From Pseudomonadota bacterium (GTDB lineage: Bacteria; Pseudomonadota; Gammaproteobacteria; UBA5335): DNA of 50,699 nt. Of the stretch, positions 36,337 through 48,719 are shown in pieces. The stretch lies in NCBI GenBank assembly GCA_002862435.1, contig PKDC01000050.1, positions 1 to 50,699 of the forward strand, given 5' to 3'. Both the position numbers and the translations under genes were made by a program. The first letter of the stretch is position 1. Each line of letters opens with the position of its first letter. The notes under the pieces were generated by a model that searched no databases, was not told the origin of the DNA, and worked only from the letters and a program-made list of their open reading frames with translations.

Positions 36337-38205
36337 ATGTCGCATGATGATTTTCGTGATCCACACGGTGGACCGCTGCTGCCTTCGCGGCGGCGATTTG
36401 TCCAGGGCTTGGCCTTGGGAGGCGCAGTCGCAGGATTAGGTTTCTGGCCCAAAGCCAGTTGGGCGCTCAAGGGCCCGGGACAACCCAACGTACTGTCGGG
36501 CACCGAGTTTGACCTAACCATCGGCGAGACGCCGATGAACTTCACCGGCAAAACCCGCACCGCGATCACCGTCAACGGGTCCGTTCCGGCGCCGTTGCTG
36601 CGGTGGCGGGAAGGCACCACGGTCAACCTCCGTGTCTCTAATGCATTGCCGGCCAACTCCCTCCATGGCACGGACACTTCCATCCATTGGCACGGCATCA
36701 TTCTGCCGGCCAACATGGACGGCGTGCCGGGCCTGAGCTTTGACGGTATCGGACGTGGTGAGACCTACCACTATCGGTTCACCCTGCATCAGGGCGGCAC
36801 CTACTGGTACCACAGCCACTCAGGATTCCAGGAACAAGCCGGGCTTTATGGGCCGATCGTGATCGATCCACTGGAGCCAGAGCCTTTCAGCTTCGATCGC
36901 GACTACGTCGTGATGCTGAGCGATTGGACAGACCTGGACCCGACGGCCCTGTTCGATCGTTTGAAGAAGATGCCGGGCCATGACAACTACTACAAGCGCA
37001 CGGTCGGCGATTTTGCGCGCGATGTGAAGCGCTACGGTCTGTCGGCCACGTTGGAAGATCGCAAGATGTGGGGCGTGATGCGGATGACGCCCACGGATCT
37101 GTCCGACGTCAACGCCAACACCTACACCTACTTGATGAACGGCACGACCTCACTGGGCAACTGGACCGGTTTGTTCCGCAGTGGCGAGAAGGTGCGCCTG
37201 CGTTTCATCAATGGCTCTGCCATGACGTACTTCGATGTGCGTATTCCGGGGCTGAAGATGACCGTGGTGGCGGCAGATGGCTTGTATGTCCATCCGGTTT
37301 CCGTCGACGAGTTCCGCATTGCAGTAGCAGAAACCTTCGATGTGATCGTGGAGCCCTCCGGGCAGGACGCATTCACCATCTTTGCCCAGGACTCCGGTCG
37401 CACCGGCTACGTCAGCGGCACGCTCGCCGTGCGCGAAGGATTACGCGCGCCCGTTCCGTCTATAGATCCCCGGCCGCTGCTGACGATGGCAGACATGGGC
37501 ATGGATCATGGATCGATGGATATGTCTGGCGGCAGCAAGGGCATGGAAGGCGGCTGTGGTGCGGCCATGGGCATGCCTGGCATGACCCCACCTGCCAGCG
37601 GGAACGCGACCTCGGCCCATGCAGGCCATGCGATGCCCGCCGCCGGCGATGGTGCCATGGCAGGCATGCAGCACGGGGGCATGCAATCACACCCTGCCAG
37701 CGAGACCAACAATCCCCTGTTGGACAACCAAGCCATGAGCGTGAGTTCGCGCTTGGATGATCCTGGCAATGGCCTGCGCGATAACGGCCGTCATGTGCTG
37801 ACGTATTCCATGCTCAAGAGCACCTTTGGAGACCCTGACGGACGCGACCCCGGACGCGAGATCGAGCTGCATCTGACCGGACACATGGAGAAATTCTCCT
37901 GGGGTTTCAACGGTCAGAAGTTTTCCGATGTCGAGCCGCTGCGGCTGAACTACGGCGAGCGTATGCGCATCGTATTGGTCAACGACACGATGATGACCCA
38001 TCCCATCCATTTGCACGGCATGTGGAGTGATGTGGAGGACGACAACGGCAACTTCATGGTGCGCAAGCACACGGTGGATATGCCGCCGGGTAGCCGACGC
38101 ACGTATCGCGTGCGTGCCGATGCGTTGGGCAGCTGGGCGTTCCATTGCCACCTGCTTTATCACATGGAAGCCGGAATGATGCGCACGGTGAGGGTCGACG
38201 AATGA
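36337..38205 (+). CDS. copA: CopA multicopper oxidase
   Basis: The 622-residue periplasmic oxidase detoxifies Cu+ by oxidation and binds extra copper. A Tat signal is present ([20 protein letters not shown], residues 17-36). Copper-site motifs are [33 protein letters not shown] and [14 protein letters not shown], giving the complete type 1/2/3 set. The region around residues 390-450 is Met/His-rich ([22 protein letters not shown]), as in copper-binding CopA. GGAG lies seven bases before the ATG. The stop overlaps the copB start. Confidence 0.93.
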   Translation: MSHDDFRDPHGGPLLPSRRRFVQGLALGGAVAGLGFWPKASWALKGPGQPNVLSGTEFDLTIGETPMNFTGKTRTAITVNGSVPAPLLRWREGTTVNLRVSNALPANSLHGTDTSIHWHGIILPANMDGVPGLSFDGIGRGETYHYRFTLHQGGTYWYHSHSGFQEQAGLYGPIVIDPLEPEPFSFDRDYVVMLSDWTDLDPTALFDRLKKMPGHDNYYKRTVGDFARDVKRYGLSATLEDRKMWGVMRMTPTDLSDVNANTYTYLMNGTTSLGNWTGLFRSGEKVRLRFINGSAMTYFDVRIPGLKMTVVAADGLYVHPVSVDEFRIAVAETFDVIVEPSGQDAFTIFAQDSGRTGYVSGTLAVREGLRAPVPSIDPRPLLTMADMGMDHGSMDMSGGSKGMEGGCGAAMGMPGMTPPASGNATSAHAGHAMPAAGDGAMAGMQHGGMQSHPASETNNPLLDNQAMSVSSRLDDPGNGLRDNGRHVLTYSMLKSTFGDPDGRDPGREIELHLTGHMEKFSWGFNGQKFSDVEPLRLNYGERMRIVLVNDTMMTHPIHLHGMWSDVEDDNGNFMVRKHTVDMPPGSRRTYRVRADALGSWAFHCHLLYHMEAGMMRTVRVDE

Positions 38206-39626
38206 ACATCAATAGACGCGATACCACCCTGACTGCGCTGACGCTGGCTATCTCGCTGGCCCTGGCCAATGCGACCAGCGCCCAATCCATGCAGCACGGC
38301 TCCATGCCGATGGAGCAGGGCGCGCAGACCCAGACTCAGGATCACTCTGCACATCAGGCGCCGACATCAAAACCTGCGCCAGCCCAAAAGCCTGCAACAC
38401 CGGCCAAGACGAGCGAAGCGACGATCGATCATGCGGCGATGGGCCACGCCGCGCCGCAGGCTAAAGCAGCCGAGCCTGCCATGCAGGGCATGGACCATTC
38501 GCAGATGGGGCATGGCTCGCCCGCGAGCACACCTGCGGCGCCCACAGCACAGGCGCAGTCGATGCAGGGCATGGATCACAGTCAGATGGCACAGCCCGCT
38601 GCAGCCGACACCTCTGGTACGGCCACGCCTGCGATGCAGGGGATGGACCATTCCAAGATGGCGCACGGCGCGCCTCCGAGCACGCCCGCAACGCCCAAAG
38701 CGCAGACACAGTCGATGCAGGGCATGGATCACAGTCAGATAGCACAGCCCGCGGCGGCCGACACCTCCGGCACGGCCACGCCTGCGATGCAGGGAATGGA
38801 CCATTCGCAGATGGGCCATGATTCGCCCGCGCCCGCTACACCAGAAGCGGGAATGCAATCGATGGAGGACATGGACCACAGTCAGATGGGGCACGGGCCT
38901 GCAGCGCCAACGCAGCCGCGCACCCCGATTCCCGCGGTGACGGACGCGGATCGCAAGGCGGCCATCGCGCCGGAACACGCGCATCCGGTGCATGACAACT
39001 CGATCAAGAGCTACGTGCTGCTCAATCGCCTGGAAACCTGGGATGCCGATCCGGGCACCGGGTTGGGCTGGGAGGGCCAAGGCTGGATCGGTACGGACCT
39101 CAATCGCGTCTGGCTCCGCAGTGAAGGCGAACGCACGGATGGTCAGACCGAGTCGGCTGATCTGGAAGTGCTTTACGGCCGCAGTATCTCCACGTGGTGG
39201 GATGTGGTGGTCGGTGTGCGTCATGACTTCAAGCCTGGGGCATCGCAGAACTTCGCCGCTATCGGTGTACAGGGCTTGGCGCCGATGAAGTTCGAAGTGT
39301 CCGCCACAGCCTATCTCGGCGAAGGGGGCCAGACTGCCGCCAATGTCGAGGCCGAGTACGAATTGCTGCTAACCAATCGGCTGATCTTGCAGCCGCTGGT
39401 GGAAGTCACCGCCTATGGCAAGAACGATCCATTGCGCGGGATAGGTTCGGGTCTGAGTACCGCTGAGGCGGGGCTACGACTTCGTTATGAGTTCACCCGA
39501 AAGTTCGCTCCCTACATCGGCGTGGTGTACGAGCGCGCGTTTGGCAATACCGCAGACATGCGACGCGAGCATGGCGAGTCCTTTGAAGACACGCGCTTGG
39601 TCATCGGCCTTCGTACCTGGTTCTAA
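38202..39626 (+). CDS. copB: CopB outer-membrane copper-resistance protein with Met/His repeats
   Basis: The 474-residue protein starts at ATG 38202, overlapping the copA stop (ATGA). A signal peptide ends near NATSAQS. Residues about 90-235 contain six copies of a MQGMDHSQM-type repeat that binds copper. The C-terminal half is the CopB beta-barrel ([51 protein letters not shown] with a terminal Phe). It sequesters or moves copper at the outer membrane. Codons upstream of 38202 belong to another frame of copA. Confidence 0.9.
   Translation: MNINRRDTTLTALTLAISLALANATSAQSMQHGSMPMEQGAQTQTQDHSAHQAPTSKPAPAQKPATPAKTSEATIDHAAMGHAAPQAKAAEPAMQGMDHSQMGHGSPASTPAAPTAQAQSMQGMDHSQMAQPAAADTSGTATPAMQGMDHSKMAHGAPPSTPATPKAQTQSMQGMDHSQIAQPAAADTSGTATPAMQGMDHSQMGHDSPAPATPEAGMQSMEDMDHSQMGHGPAAPTQPRTPIPAVTDADRKAAIAPEHAHPVHDNSIKSYVLLNRLETWDADPGTGLGWEGQGWIGTDLNRVWLRSEGERTDGQTESADLEVLYGRSISTWWDVVVGVRHDFKPGASQNFAAIGVQGLAPMKFEVSATAYLGEGGQTAANVEAEYELLLTNRLILQPLVEVTAYGKNDPLRGIGSGLSTAEAGLRLRYEFTRKFAPYIGVVYERAFGNTADMRREHGESFEDTRLVIGLRTWF
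38481..38890 (+). repeat. copB: Tandem repeats inside copB
   Basis: Units beginning at about 38481, 38562, 38634, 38715, 38787 and 38862 encode MQGMDHSQM or close variants. The first five are spaced 81, 72, 81 and 72 bases, so the real repeat period is 153 bases (51 codons) holding two sub-units. The last unit is shortened and diverged (MEDMDHSQM). Confidence 0.85.
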
Positions 39627-39638
39627 GGGGAACTGACA

Positions 39639-40481
39639 ATGAAATCAAACAAAAAGATGTGGGTATGGCTCGGTGCCGGCGTGGGATTGGTTGCGGTAGC
39701 CGCAACTGCCACGGTCTCTCTGGGCGTGTACAACGTGGCCGCCGACGATCCGCATAGTCGCCCGGTGTATGCGCTACTTGAAACGGCGCGCGAGCGTTCC
39801 ATTGAGGTGCGCGCCGCCAAGCTTCAGGTGCCCACGAACCTGGATGATCCTGAGCGTATCCGCCAGGGTGCGGGCAACTACAACGCCATGTGCGTGACCT
39901 GCCATCTTTCGCCTGACGCGGCGGCCACCGAGATGAGCAAGGGCCTGTACCCCGCGCCACCGAACCTAAGCAAACAGCCGGTCGCTCCAGCTGAGGCGTT
40001 CTGGGTGATCAAGCACGGCATCAAGGCCAGCGGCATGCCCGCGTGGGGCGGCAGCATGGACGATGAGTTCATCTGGAACATGTCGGCCTTCCTGCAAAAG
40101 CTGCCCACGCTGGACAAGGCCGGCTACCAGGCGTTGGTGGCCAGCAGTGATGGTCATTCACACGGCGGTGGTGAGACCGACGGGCACTCGCACGGCGAGG
40201 GAGCGGGTGCAGATCACCATGGCAGCGGTGATGGAGCAGAGATGGGTGATGGCCATGGCCAGGGTCATCAAGCCGGTGGCATGGACATGGACATGAGCAA
40301 AGCTAAGGAAGGCACCACGCACGTGCATGCCGACGGCAAGACGCACGTGCATGCGGCCGAGCCAGCCAAGCAACCCGCGCAGGCCAAATCCGAAGCTGAG
40401 CACGATCAGCACTCCTCCATGCCAGCCAAATCAGCCGAGCCAGCTCCCAAGGCCGATGACGGCCACGACCACCAGCATTGA
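39639..40481 (+). CDS. copM: Cytochrome c of the copper cluster with His-rich tail (CopM-like)
   Basis: The 280-residue protein has a membrane-anchor or signal segment (WVWLGAGVGLVAVAATATVS) and one class I cytochrome c domain with haem motif CVTCH and Met ligand in SGMPAWGG. The last about 110 residues are dominated by His, Asp, Gly and Met (SDGHSHGGGETDGHSHGEGA, GGMDMDMSK, HVHADGKTHVHA) and look like a disordered metal-binding tail. The position after copB matches copM of the Xanthomonas cop cluster. It may pass electrons from CopA-type oxidation or bind copper. The start follows GGGGAACTGACA. Confidence 0.8.
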   Translation: MKSNKKMWVWLGAGVGLVAVAATATVSLGVYNVAADDPHSRPVYALLETARERSIEVRAAKLQVPTNLDDPERIRQGAGNYNAMCVTCHLSPDAAATEMSKGLYPAPPNLSKQPVAPAEAFWVIKHGIKASGMPAWGGSMDDEFIWNMSAFLQKLPTLDKAGYQALVASSDGHSHGGGETDGHSHGEGAGADHHGSGDGAEMGDGHGQGHQAGGMDMDMSKAKEGTTHVHADGKTHVHAAEPAKQPAQAKSEAEHDQHSSMPAKSAEPAPKADDGHDHQH

Positions 40482-40509
40482 TCCCTTCATGGAGCTGCCC
40501 CGGCTCCAC

Positions 40510-40533
40510 GCCCGAGCGCCTCGGCGCTCGGGC
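40510..40533 (+). terminator. Hairpin between copM and copG
   Basis: GCCCGAGCGC and GCGCTCGGGC form a perfect 10-bp stem with a CTCG loop, followed by a weak T-rich run (ATCTCTT). It may partly terminate transcription or protect the upstream mRNA. The ribosome-binding site of the next gene follows directly. Confidence 0.55.
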
Positions 40534-40548
40534 ATCTCTTAAGGACGC

Positions 40549-41094
40549 ATGATGAATACTTCTCGCAGCTGTCTCTTTCTGCTGACCACGGCCTTGTCGC
40601 TGACCGCATGCGCGCGCCCCGAATCGGCTGTCAGTGCAGAGGCGGCATCGGCCGCTCAATCTCCGACATCGGCGGCTGCGCAGCAGGTCGCTCAACCGCA
40701 GCGTCCGTTGCCGTTGGTCAAAGTACATAAGAGTGCGACCTGCGGTTGCTGCCAACTGTGGGTGGAGCATCTGGAGAAAGCAGGTTTTACGGTTGAGGTG
40801 CACAACAGCGAAGACCTCAACCCGATCAAGGCGCGCTTGGGCGTTCCTTATGGACGCGGCTCGTGCCATACCGCCGAGATCGATGGCTACATCGTCGAAG
40901 GTCATGTGCCGGTGCAGGACATCCTGCGCCTGCTTCGTGAGCGCCCGGTAGGCCGTGGACTAGTGCTGCCGGGGATGCCCGCCGGTTCTCCTGGTATGGA
41001 GATGCCCGACGGACGTGTTCAACCCTATACGGTGGAATTTGTACTGCCCGACGGCACCACGCAGCCTTACGTCCTGCACGGTCAACGCAGCTGA
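40549..41094 (+). CDS. copG: CopG-like DUF411 metal-binding protein
   Basis: The 181-residue protein has a lipoprotein-type signal (LLTTALSLTACARP), a linker, and the DUF411 domain: VKVHKSATCGCCQLWVEHL with the CxCC metal site, SCHTAEIDGYIVEGHVPVQD, and GLVLPGMPAGSPGMEM. CopG proteins are periplasmic copper-binding proteins of cop clusters. Two ATGs lie in tandem (40549 and 40552) behind AAGGA. The second has better spacing. Confidence 0.82.
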   Translation: MMNTSRSCLFLLTTALSLTACARPESAVSAEAASAAQSPTSAAAQQVAQPQRPLPLVKVHKSATCGCCQLWVEHLEKAGFTVEVHNSEDLNPIKARLGVPYGRGSCHTAEIDGYIVEGHVPVQDILRLLRERPVGRGLVLPGMPAGSPGMEMPDGRVQPYTVEFVLPDGTTQPYVLHGQRS

Positions 41095-41134
41095 CAGTTT
41101 GCTCGCGACCCCTTCTTCCAGACCAGAGTGATCC

Positions 41135-43561
41135 ATGTCCCCTCATTCCCACGATGAAGCCGGCAAGGCGATGCCGCAGGGTGCCAGCGATGGTCCAGAC
41201 TCGGTGCGTGATCCGGTATGCGGTATGCAGGTCTCCGCGGCTAGAACCCCGTACCACGCCCTGCATGGCGGAACGAAGTATCACTTCTGCTCAGCCAAAT
41301 GCCGAGAGCGGTTCATCACCAATCCCGTCCGCTATACGGACGATGCTCCCCAGCAAGTTGAAGTGACCGCCCCAGCAGCGGTGGCCCAACCCAGCGGTAC
41401 CCACGCCACGGTCTACACCTGCCCGATGCATCCGCAGATTCGTCAGCCAGGTCCCGGCACCTGTCCGATCTGCGGCATGGCGCTGGAGCCGGAGATGCCC
41501 TCGCTGGAGGAGGACGACAATCCAGAGTTACGCGATTTCACCCGAAGGTTCTGGTGGACGTTGCCTTTGACGTTGATCGTCCTGGTCTTGGCCATGCTGG
41601 GACACCGTCTGCCCGGCTTGTCCACGCAGGCGCGCACCTGGATTGAGCTCGTGCTGAGCGCCCCGGTGGTGCTCTGGGCGGGGTGGCCTTTCTTTGAGCG
41701 CTGCCTACAGTCCATCGGCAATCGCAGCCCCAACATGTGGACGCTGATCGGCATCGGCGTGGCCGCCGCGTTTGGCTACAGCGTGGTGGCCACCGTGGCA
41801 CCGGACCTGTTTCCGGACTCTTTCCGCGAGCATGGACGGGTAGGGGTCTACTTCGAGGCGGCAGCGGTCATCGTCTCGCTCACCCTGCTCGGACAGCTGC
41901 TGGAACTGCGGGCGCGTTCCAAAACCTCGGCGGCCATCAAGTCCCTGCTGGGATTGGCACCCAAGACGGCTCGCCGCGTCAAACCCGATGGGGGCGAAGA
42001 GGACGTTGCGCTGGATCACGTGCACGTGGGTGATCTGCTTCGCGTACGACCGGGCGAGAAGGTGCCGGTCGATGGGGAAGTCATCGAAGGCCGCACCAGT
42101 GTCGATGAGTCGATGCTGACCGGTGAACCCATTCCGGTGGAGAAGGCTGTCGGTGATCACGTTATAGGCGCCACGCTCAACGGGACGGGCGCCTTGGTCA
42201 TCCGGGCGGACAAAGTCGGATCCGGGACGGTACTGGCGCAGATTGTGCAGTTGGTAGCCCAAGCCCAGCGCTCCCGCGCGCCGATGCAGCGTATGGCGGA
42301 CAAGGTGGCGTACTGGTTTGTCCTGGCCGTGCTGGCCACGGCGGTACTCACGTTCTTCGGATGGGGTCTGTTTGGACCCGAACCGTCCTGGACCTTTGCC
42401 GTCCTCAATGCCGTATCGGTTCTGATCATTGCGTGCCCGTGTGCCTTGGGTTTGGCTACCCCCATGTCGATCATGGTCGCCACTGGCCGCGCTGCGCAGG
42501 TCGGGGTCCTGTTCCGCGATGCTCAGGCGATCGAGCAGCTACGTCTGATCGACACGTTGATCGTGGACAAGACCGGTACGTTGACCGAGGGGCGTCCAGC
42601 CTTTCGCGACACGCTCTCCTACGCCGGCTTCGACGCCGATCAGATCCTTTGTTTGGCCGGCAGCTTGGAACAGGGCAGTGAGCACCCCTTGGCCGAGGCC
42701 ATCGTGGCTGAAGCCCAGCGACGTGGCTTGAACCTGGTGGCCGCCCAAGATTTTGATTCGCTCACCGGCCAAGGCGTCCGCGGGCGCGTGTCCGATCAGG
42801 ATGTCGTGCTCGGCAACCAAAGCCTGATGGCGTCGGTTGGCGCCGATGTAGCACCTTTGCAAAGCAGCGCCGAGCGTCTTCGGAAAGAAGGCGCTAGCGT
42901 GATGTTCCTGGCGGTCAATGGTCGGTTGGCCGGCGCCATTGCGGTGGCTGATCCCATCAAAGCCACGACCTTGCCTGCCTTGAACCTGCTACGTGCCGAT
43001 GGCCTGCACGTGGTGATGGCCTCCGGTGACGCACAGGCGACGGCCGAGGCCGTGGGGCGCACGCTGGGCATCGAGGATGTGCGTGGTGGCGTCAAGCCGC
43101 AGGACAAGGCCGACCTGGTCCAGCAACTCAAAGCCCAGGGTCGTCGCGTGGCCATGGCTGGCGATGGCATCAACGATGCGCCGGCCCTGGCGGCAGCCGA
43201 TGTGGGCATCGCGATGGGGACGGGCACGGATGTGGCCATGTCCAGCGCCCAGCTCACCCTGGTCAAGGGTGATTTGAGGCGCATCGTGCAAGCCCGTGCC
43301 ATCTCGTCTTCGACGGTGGCCAATATGAAGCAGAACCTGGGCTTCGCCTTCGTCTACAACGCCATCGGCGTGCCTATCGCCGCCGGCCTGCTGTATCCCA
43401 GCTTCGGCCTTTTGCTCAGTCCGATGATGGCGGCCCTGGCCATGAGCCTGAGCTCGGTTTCGGTGGTCACCAATGCCTTGCGTTTGTCCGGCTCCACCGT
43501 TGTTGCCACCCCCCACCCTGACCGCGCCGATGAGCCTGCGCGCGGCCATTCCTGTCACTGA
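41135..43561 (+). CDS. copF: Copper-translocating P-type ATPase with YHS and zinc-ribbon-like N-terminus
   Basis: The 808-residue P1B-type ATPase exports copper across the inner membrane. In place of the classical CxxC HMA domain it has a YHS domain ([30 protein letters not shown]) and a heavy-metal-binding segment ([20 protein letters not shown]). The pump core is complete: [11 protein letters not shown] (actuator), [16 protein letters not shown] (transmembrane CPC), DKTGTLTEG with the phosphorylated Asp, and [23 protein letters not shown] plus a YHS domain suggests Cu+ export of the CopF/CopA2 type. Confidence 0.92.
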   Translation: MSPHSHDEAGKAMPQGASDGPDSVRDPVCGMQVSAARTPYHALHGGTKYHFCSAKCRERFITNPVRYTDDAPQQVEVTAPAAVAQPSGTHATVYTCPMHPQIRQPGPGTCPICGMALEPEMPSLEEDDNPELRDFTRRFWWTLPLTLIVLVLAMLGHRLPGLSTQARTWIELVLSAPVVLWAGWPFFERCLQSIGNRSPNMWTLIGIGVAAAFGYSVVATVAPDLFPDSFREHGRVGVYFEAAAVIVSLTLLGQLLELRARSKTSAAIKSLLGLAPKTARRVKPDGGEEDVALDHVHVGDLLRVRPGEKVPVDGEVIEGRTSVDESMLTGEPIPVEKAVGDHVIGATLNGTGALVIRADKVGSGTVLAQIVQLVAQAQRSRAPMQRMADKVAYWFVLAVLATAVLTFFGWGLFGPEPSWTFAVLNAVSVLIIACPCALGLATPMSIMVATGRAAQVGVLFRDAQAIEQLRLIDTLIVDKTGTLTEGRPAFRDTLSYAGFDADQILCLAGSLEQGSEHPLAEAIVAEAQRRGLNLVAAQDFDSLTGQGVRGRVSDQDVVLGNQSLMASVGADVAPLQSSAERLRKEGASVMFLAVNGRLAGAIAVADPIKATTLPALNLLRADGLHVVMASGDAQATAEAVGRTLGIEDVRGGVKPQDKADLVQQLKAQGRRVAMAGDGINDAPALAAADVGIAMGTGTDVAMSSAQLTLVKGDLRRIVQARAISSSTVANMKQNLGFAFVYNAIGVPIAAGLLYPSFGLLLSPMMAALAMSLSSVSVVTNALRLSGSTVVATPHPDRADEPARGHSCH

Positions 43562-43589
43562 TGGCTCATATCCCACAAGGAGTACTGCA

Positions 43590-43904
43590 ATGAAGCGTTA
43601 TGCCTCCCTCTCGATGATGGCCCTGTTTCTGATGGCGGGCGCGGCCTTCGCCGGCGGCCAGACCACTACGCCCACCACCGACCACGGTCAGCACAAGCCG
43701 ATGGACCACAAGAAGCAGGAGCATGGTCAGCACAAGCCGGCCTCGGCCGATGCCGATTTCACCAAGCTCGATACCAACAAGGACGGCGCGCTGTCCAAGG
43801 AAGAACTGGCCAAGCACAAGCTCGCGCCGCACTTCGGCATGCTTGATGGCAACAAGGACGGCAAGCTGAGCCCGCAGGAATTCGCTGCCGGCAAGGGCAT
43901 GTAA
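43590..43904 (+). CDS. Periplasmic EF-hand protein
   Basis: The 104-residue protein has a signal peptide ending AAFAGG, a His/Lys stretch (DHGQHKPMDHKKQEHGQHKP) and two EF-hand loops (DTNKDGALSKEE and DGNKDGKLSPQE). The first has all calcium-ligand positions. The second looks functional too. The start at 43590 follows AAGGAG. The His repeats near the signal peptide resemble copper-cluster proteins, so calcium and copper binding are both plausible. It sits between the ATPase and DUF305 genes. Confidence 0.78.
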   Translation: MKRYASLSMMALFLMAGAAFAGGQTTTPTTDHGQHKPMDHKKQEHGQHKPASADADFTKLDTNKDGALSKEELAKHKLAPHFGMLDGNKDGKLSPQEFAAGKGM

Positions 43905-43914
43905 GTGTTGTCAG

Positions 43915-43942
43915 CCCGGGAGCTGTTCCAACACCTCCCGGG
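43915..43942 (+). terminator. Rho-independent terminator after the EF-hand gene
   Basis: CCCGGGAG and CTCCCGGG form a perfect 8-bp stem around a 12-base loop, followed by TTCTTCT. It lies 11 bases after the stop codon. Confidence 0.65.
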
Positions 43943-43978
43943 TTCTTCTGCCGTTCTGCCATTCCCACGGAGATTGTT

Positions 43979-44530
43979 ATGTCCTCTTCGCATGGTACGC
44001 ACGAAAACGCGCACGACCCGCAGTCCCAGGACGCAAAACCGCACGCCTCACACCAACCTGCCCACCAGGCCCAGCACGGGCATCAAGGCCATTACGGCCG
44101 CCTGTTGTTGATGATGGGCCTGTCTTTCGTGGCCATGTACGCATTGATGTACGCAATGGTCGATCAGTGGGCCAACGTCTATAACAACGTCAACCAGTTC
44201 TACATGGCGGGCCTGATGGCCGCTCCCATGCTGCTGATCGAGCTGTGGCTCATGTCCAGTATGTACCCCGATCGCCGACGCAATCTGATTCTGGCTGCTC
44301 TGACGGTCGCGTTCATGCTGTTCTGCTGGTGGGGCATTCGCACGCAAGCAGCGGTCACCGACAAGCAGTTCATCCGTTCGATGATTCCCCACCACGCTGG
44401 CGCCATCCTGATGTGCGAGGAGAATCGCCTGAAGGACCCTGAGTTGGTGAAGCTCTGCCAGGACATCATCGCCTCGCAGACACAGGAGATCGCGCAGATG
44501 AAGCAACTGTTGGCTGAGCGCTCCCGCTAG
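43979..44530 (+). CDS. DUF305 membrane protein
   Basis: The 183-residue protein has a His-rich N-terminus (residues 1-38, many His/Gln), three transmembrane helices (LLLMMGLSFVAMYALMYAM, FYMAGLMAAPMLLIELWLMS, LAALTVAFMLFCWWGIRT) and a C-terminal DUF305 domain (FIRSMIPHHAGAILMCEENR, CQDIIASQTQEIAQMKQLL). The PHHAGAI motif is typical of DUF305 proteins found near copper genes. It is the last gene of the copper cluster and overlaps the convergent hutG stop by four bases. Confidence 0.82.
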   Translation: MSSSHGTHENAHDPQSQDAKPHASHQPAHQAQHGHQGHYGRLLLMMGLSFVAMYALMYAMVDQWANVYNNVNQFYMAGLMAAPMLLIELWLMSSMYPDRRRNLILAALTVAFMLFCWWGIRTQAAVTDKQFIRSMIPHHAGAILMCEENRLKDPELVKLCQDIIASQTQEIAQMKQLLAERSR

Positions 44531-45489
44531 CTCACTGCCTTTTGCCAGCCGGTATCACCCCGCTGAGCCTGCGCGCTGACCATGCGGTGGATCAAGCGCG
44601 CGGCCACACGTGCGGTGGCCTGATCTTGATCCAGGGGCGGACACAGTTCCGCCACGTCGACCACACGTACCTTGCCCGAGGCCATGACCAGATCCAGCAG
44701 GGCTTCCAAGACCTCCAGACTCACCCCGCGTGGGTTGGGGGCGCTCACGCCCGGGGCCACCGCCTGCGGCAGCACGTCCAGACACACCGTCAGGTAGATC
44801 ACGTCAACCGCATCACACCACGCATGCAGAACCTCAGCCTGTGCCTGCCAATTCCAGGCGCACAGCACCTCATCCGTAAGGTAGTGAGTGCCTTCGCGCT
44901 CGGCCGTGGCGAATAGACGCGGCGTGTTGCTGGATCGACTTACACCAATGCAGTGATACTGCAGCGGGGAGCTAGTGCTGCGGGCATGCTCCAGTGCCTG
45001 CAGGAAGGGCGTGCCCGAGCTTGCACTGCCTTGCTCGCGCAGATCAAAGTGTGCATCGAAGTTGAAGATACCGATACGAGCCTTGGATGCGCCCAGATGA
45101 CCACGCAGTGCGGCGTAGCTGGCATAGCCGATCTCGTGCCCGCCGCCCAGACCAATCACCCAATGTCCCTGATCCAGCAGTTGCTGCGCTCGATGGGAGT
45201 AGTGGGCCTGCGCCAGCTCCAATGCCTGATCCGCGCAGGTGATGTCACCCGCATCGTAGAGCGGAGCACAGTGGAGAACGGGCAGGTTGGCCAAGGCGTT
45301 GCGAAGTGCAGCGGGCCCTTGTGCGGCGCCCGGTCGGCCGGCGTTGCGACGAATCCCTTCATCGCTGGCAAATCCCAGCAGGGCAATGCCGGGCGCCTCA
45401 GGCTGCGGGTCCAAGGCCACCCTTTGGTGCCAGCGTTGCGTATTGGCGGTCGCCGGCAGGTCCACGCGTCCGTGCCAAGCCAGATTCAC
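44527..45489 (-). CDS. hutG: Formimidoylglutamase (arginase family)
   Basis: The 320-residue enzyme splits N-formimino-L-glutamate to glutamate and formamide, the last step of the four-step histidine pathway. Metal-site motifs of the ureohydrolase family are [28 protein letters not shown] and [19 protein letters not shown]. The usual Ser/Ile before Asp in the last motif is Cys/Leu here, but the Asp is kept. The ATG overlaps the hutH stop by four bases. No hutI (imidazolonepropionase) is next to it. Confidence 0.88.
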   Translation of the reverse strand: MNLAWHGRVDLPATANTQRWHQRVALDPQPEAPGIALLGFASDEGIRRNAGRPGAAQGPAALRNALANLPVLHCAPLYDAGDITCADQALELAQAHYSHRAQQLLDQGHWVIGLGGGHEIGYASYAALRGHLGASKARIGIFNFDAHFDLREQGSASSGTPFLQALEHARSTSSPLQYHCIGVSRSSNTPRLFATAEREGTHYLTDEVLCAWNWQAQAEVLHAWCDAVDVIYLTVCLDVLPQAVAPGVSAPNPRGVSLEVLEALLDLVMASGKVRVVDVAELCPPLDQDQATARVAARLIHRMVSAQAQRGDTGWQKAVS

Positions 45490-47020
45490 GCGCGCAGATC
45501 CTGCAGCGGCCAGTCCAGGAACGCGCGCAAACCGCCGCGCTCGATCAAGGCTTCCATCGCCTGCATTTCCGGGGCCAGATAGCGATCCTCATCGTAACGG
45601 GCGACCTCGCTACGCACCTGCGCATGCACTGCCTCCAATGCTTGCGAAGACGCCAGTGGCCGCCTGAACTCGATGCCTTGGCACGCGGCGAGCAGCTCGA
45701 TGGCCACGATCCGGCGCACGTTGTCGGCCACCTCGCGCGACTTGCGCGCGGCGAAGGTGGCCATGCTGACATGATCCTCCTGATTGGCCGACGTGGGCAG
45801 GGAGTCCACGCTGGCCGGGTGAGAGAGGGTCTTGTTCTCGCTGGCCAGGGCGGCCGCGGTCACGTGCGCGATCATGAAGCCGGAGTTCACGCCCGGATTG
45901 GCGACCAGGAAGGCGGGTAACCCGGAGATCGTGGCATCGATGAGTAGGGCGATGCGCCGTTCCGACAGGGCGCCAATCTCGGACACCGCCATCGTCAACT
46001 GGTCCGCGGCAAAGGCCACCGGCTCGGCGTGGAAGTTACCGCCGGAGATCACCTCGCCGGTGTCGGTGAATACCAGCGGATTGTCGGAGACTGCATTGGC
46101 TTCGGTCAGCAGCACGTGGGCGGCGTGCTGCATGACATCGCGCACCGCGCCCATGACCTGAGGCTGACACCGAAGGCTGTAAGGGTCTTGCACACGGGTG
46201 TCGTTGTGAAGGTGCGATTGGCGAATGGCGCTGCCGGCCAGCAGTCGCTGGTAGTGCGCGGCCACCGCTATCTGGCCAGGCTGGCCACGCACGGCGTGGA
46301 TGCGCGGATCGAACGGAGCATCGGAGCCGCATGCTGCATCCACGCTCATCGCGCCGGTTAGCACGGCGGCTGCATAGACTTGTTCGGCAGCAAACAGCGC
46401 CATCAGCGCAATGCCCGTGGACACTTGAGTGCCGTTGAGCAATGCCAGCCCTTCCTTGGCTGCCAGTCGGATGGGAGCGATCCCAGCGTCTTGCAGAGCC
46501 TGCCTGGCCGACAGGATCTGCCCGTCGACGCGTACCTGGCCTTCGCCCATGGCCGCCAAGGTCAGATGCGCCAAGGGGGCCAGATCACCGGATGCACCGA
46601 CCGAACCCTGGGCGGGGATACAGGGCCAGATCCCGGCGTTGTATACGGCGATCAGGGTGGTCAGCGTCTGCTCGCGCACACCCGAGTAGCCCCGCGCCAG
46701 GGAGGCGATCTTGGTGGCGAAGATCAGGCGCACGCAGGCATCGTCGAGCAATGGCCCCATGCCCACGGCGTGCGAGCGCACGAGGTTGGTTTGCAACTGT
46801 TCCAGTTGCTCGCGCGGGATATGGACTTTGGCCAGCTTGCCAAAGCCGGTGTTGATGCCATAGGCCGGCTCGCCGGCGGCCACGATGGCCTGCACGGCCT
46901 GCGAAGAGGCGCGGACGTTGTCCCAGCAATCTGCGTCCAAGGCGATGGGATCAGTCCCTTGCGCGATCTGCCGCAGTTGCGCCAACGTCAGCTGGCCCGG
47001 TGTCAGGGTAAGCATGCGAT

Positions 47021-47024
<4 letters not shown>
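45486..47024 (-). CDS. hutH: Histidine ammonia-lyase
   Basis: The 512-residue enzyme converts histidine to urocanate and ammonia. The autocatalytic MIO cofactor forms from Ala-Ser-Gly in [16 protein letters not shown]. Other family motifs are [47 protein letters not shown] and [14 protein letters not shown]. Length is normal. The ATG overlaps the hutU stop by four bases (operon). All expected active-site segments are present. Confidence 0.93.
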
Positions 47025-48715
<1,691 letters not shown>

Positions 48716-48719
48716 ATCC

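Noticed and set aside
38481-38890. Regular repeats considered as a CRISPR-like array.
   Set aside because: The units are in frame with copB, encode conserved Met/His motifs, and have no unique spacers.
38367-39224. Long open frame antisense to copB (285 codons).
   Set aside because: It follows the copB repeats codon by codon on the other strand and reads as HRLH/RRGR-rich low-complexity sequence. copB has a signal peptide and full barrel.
45306-45920. Plus-strand open frame inside hutG/hutH.
   Set aside because: Arg/Gln-rich shadow of the hut genes, without a ribosome-binding site or domain.
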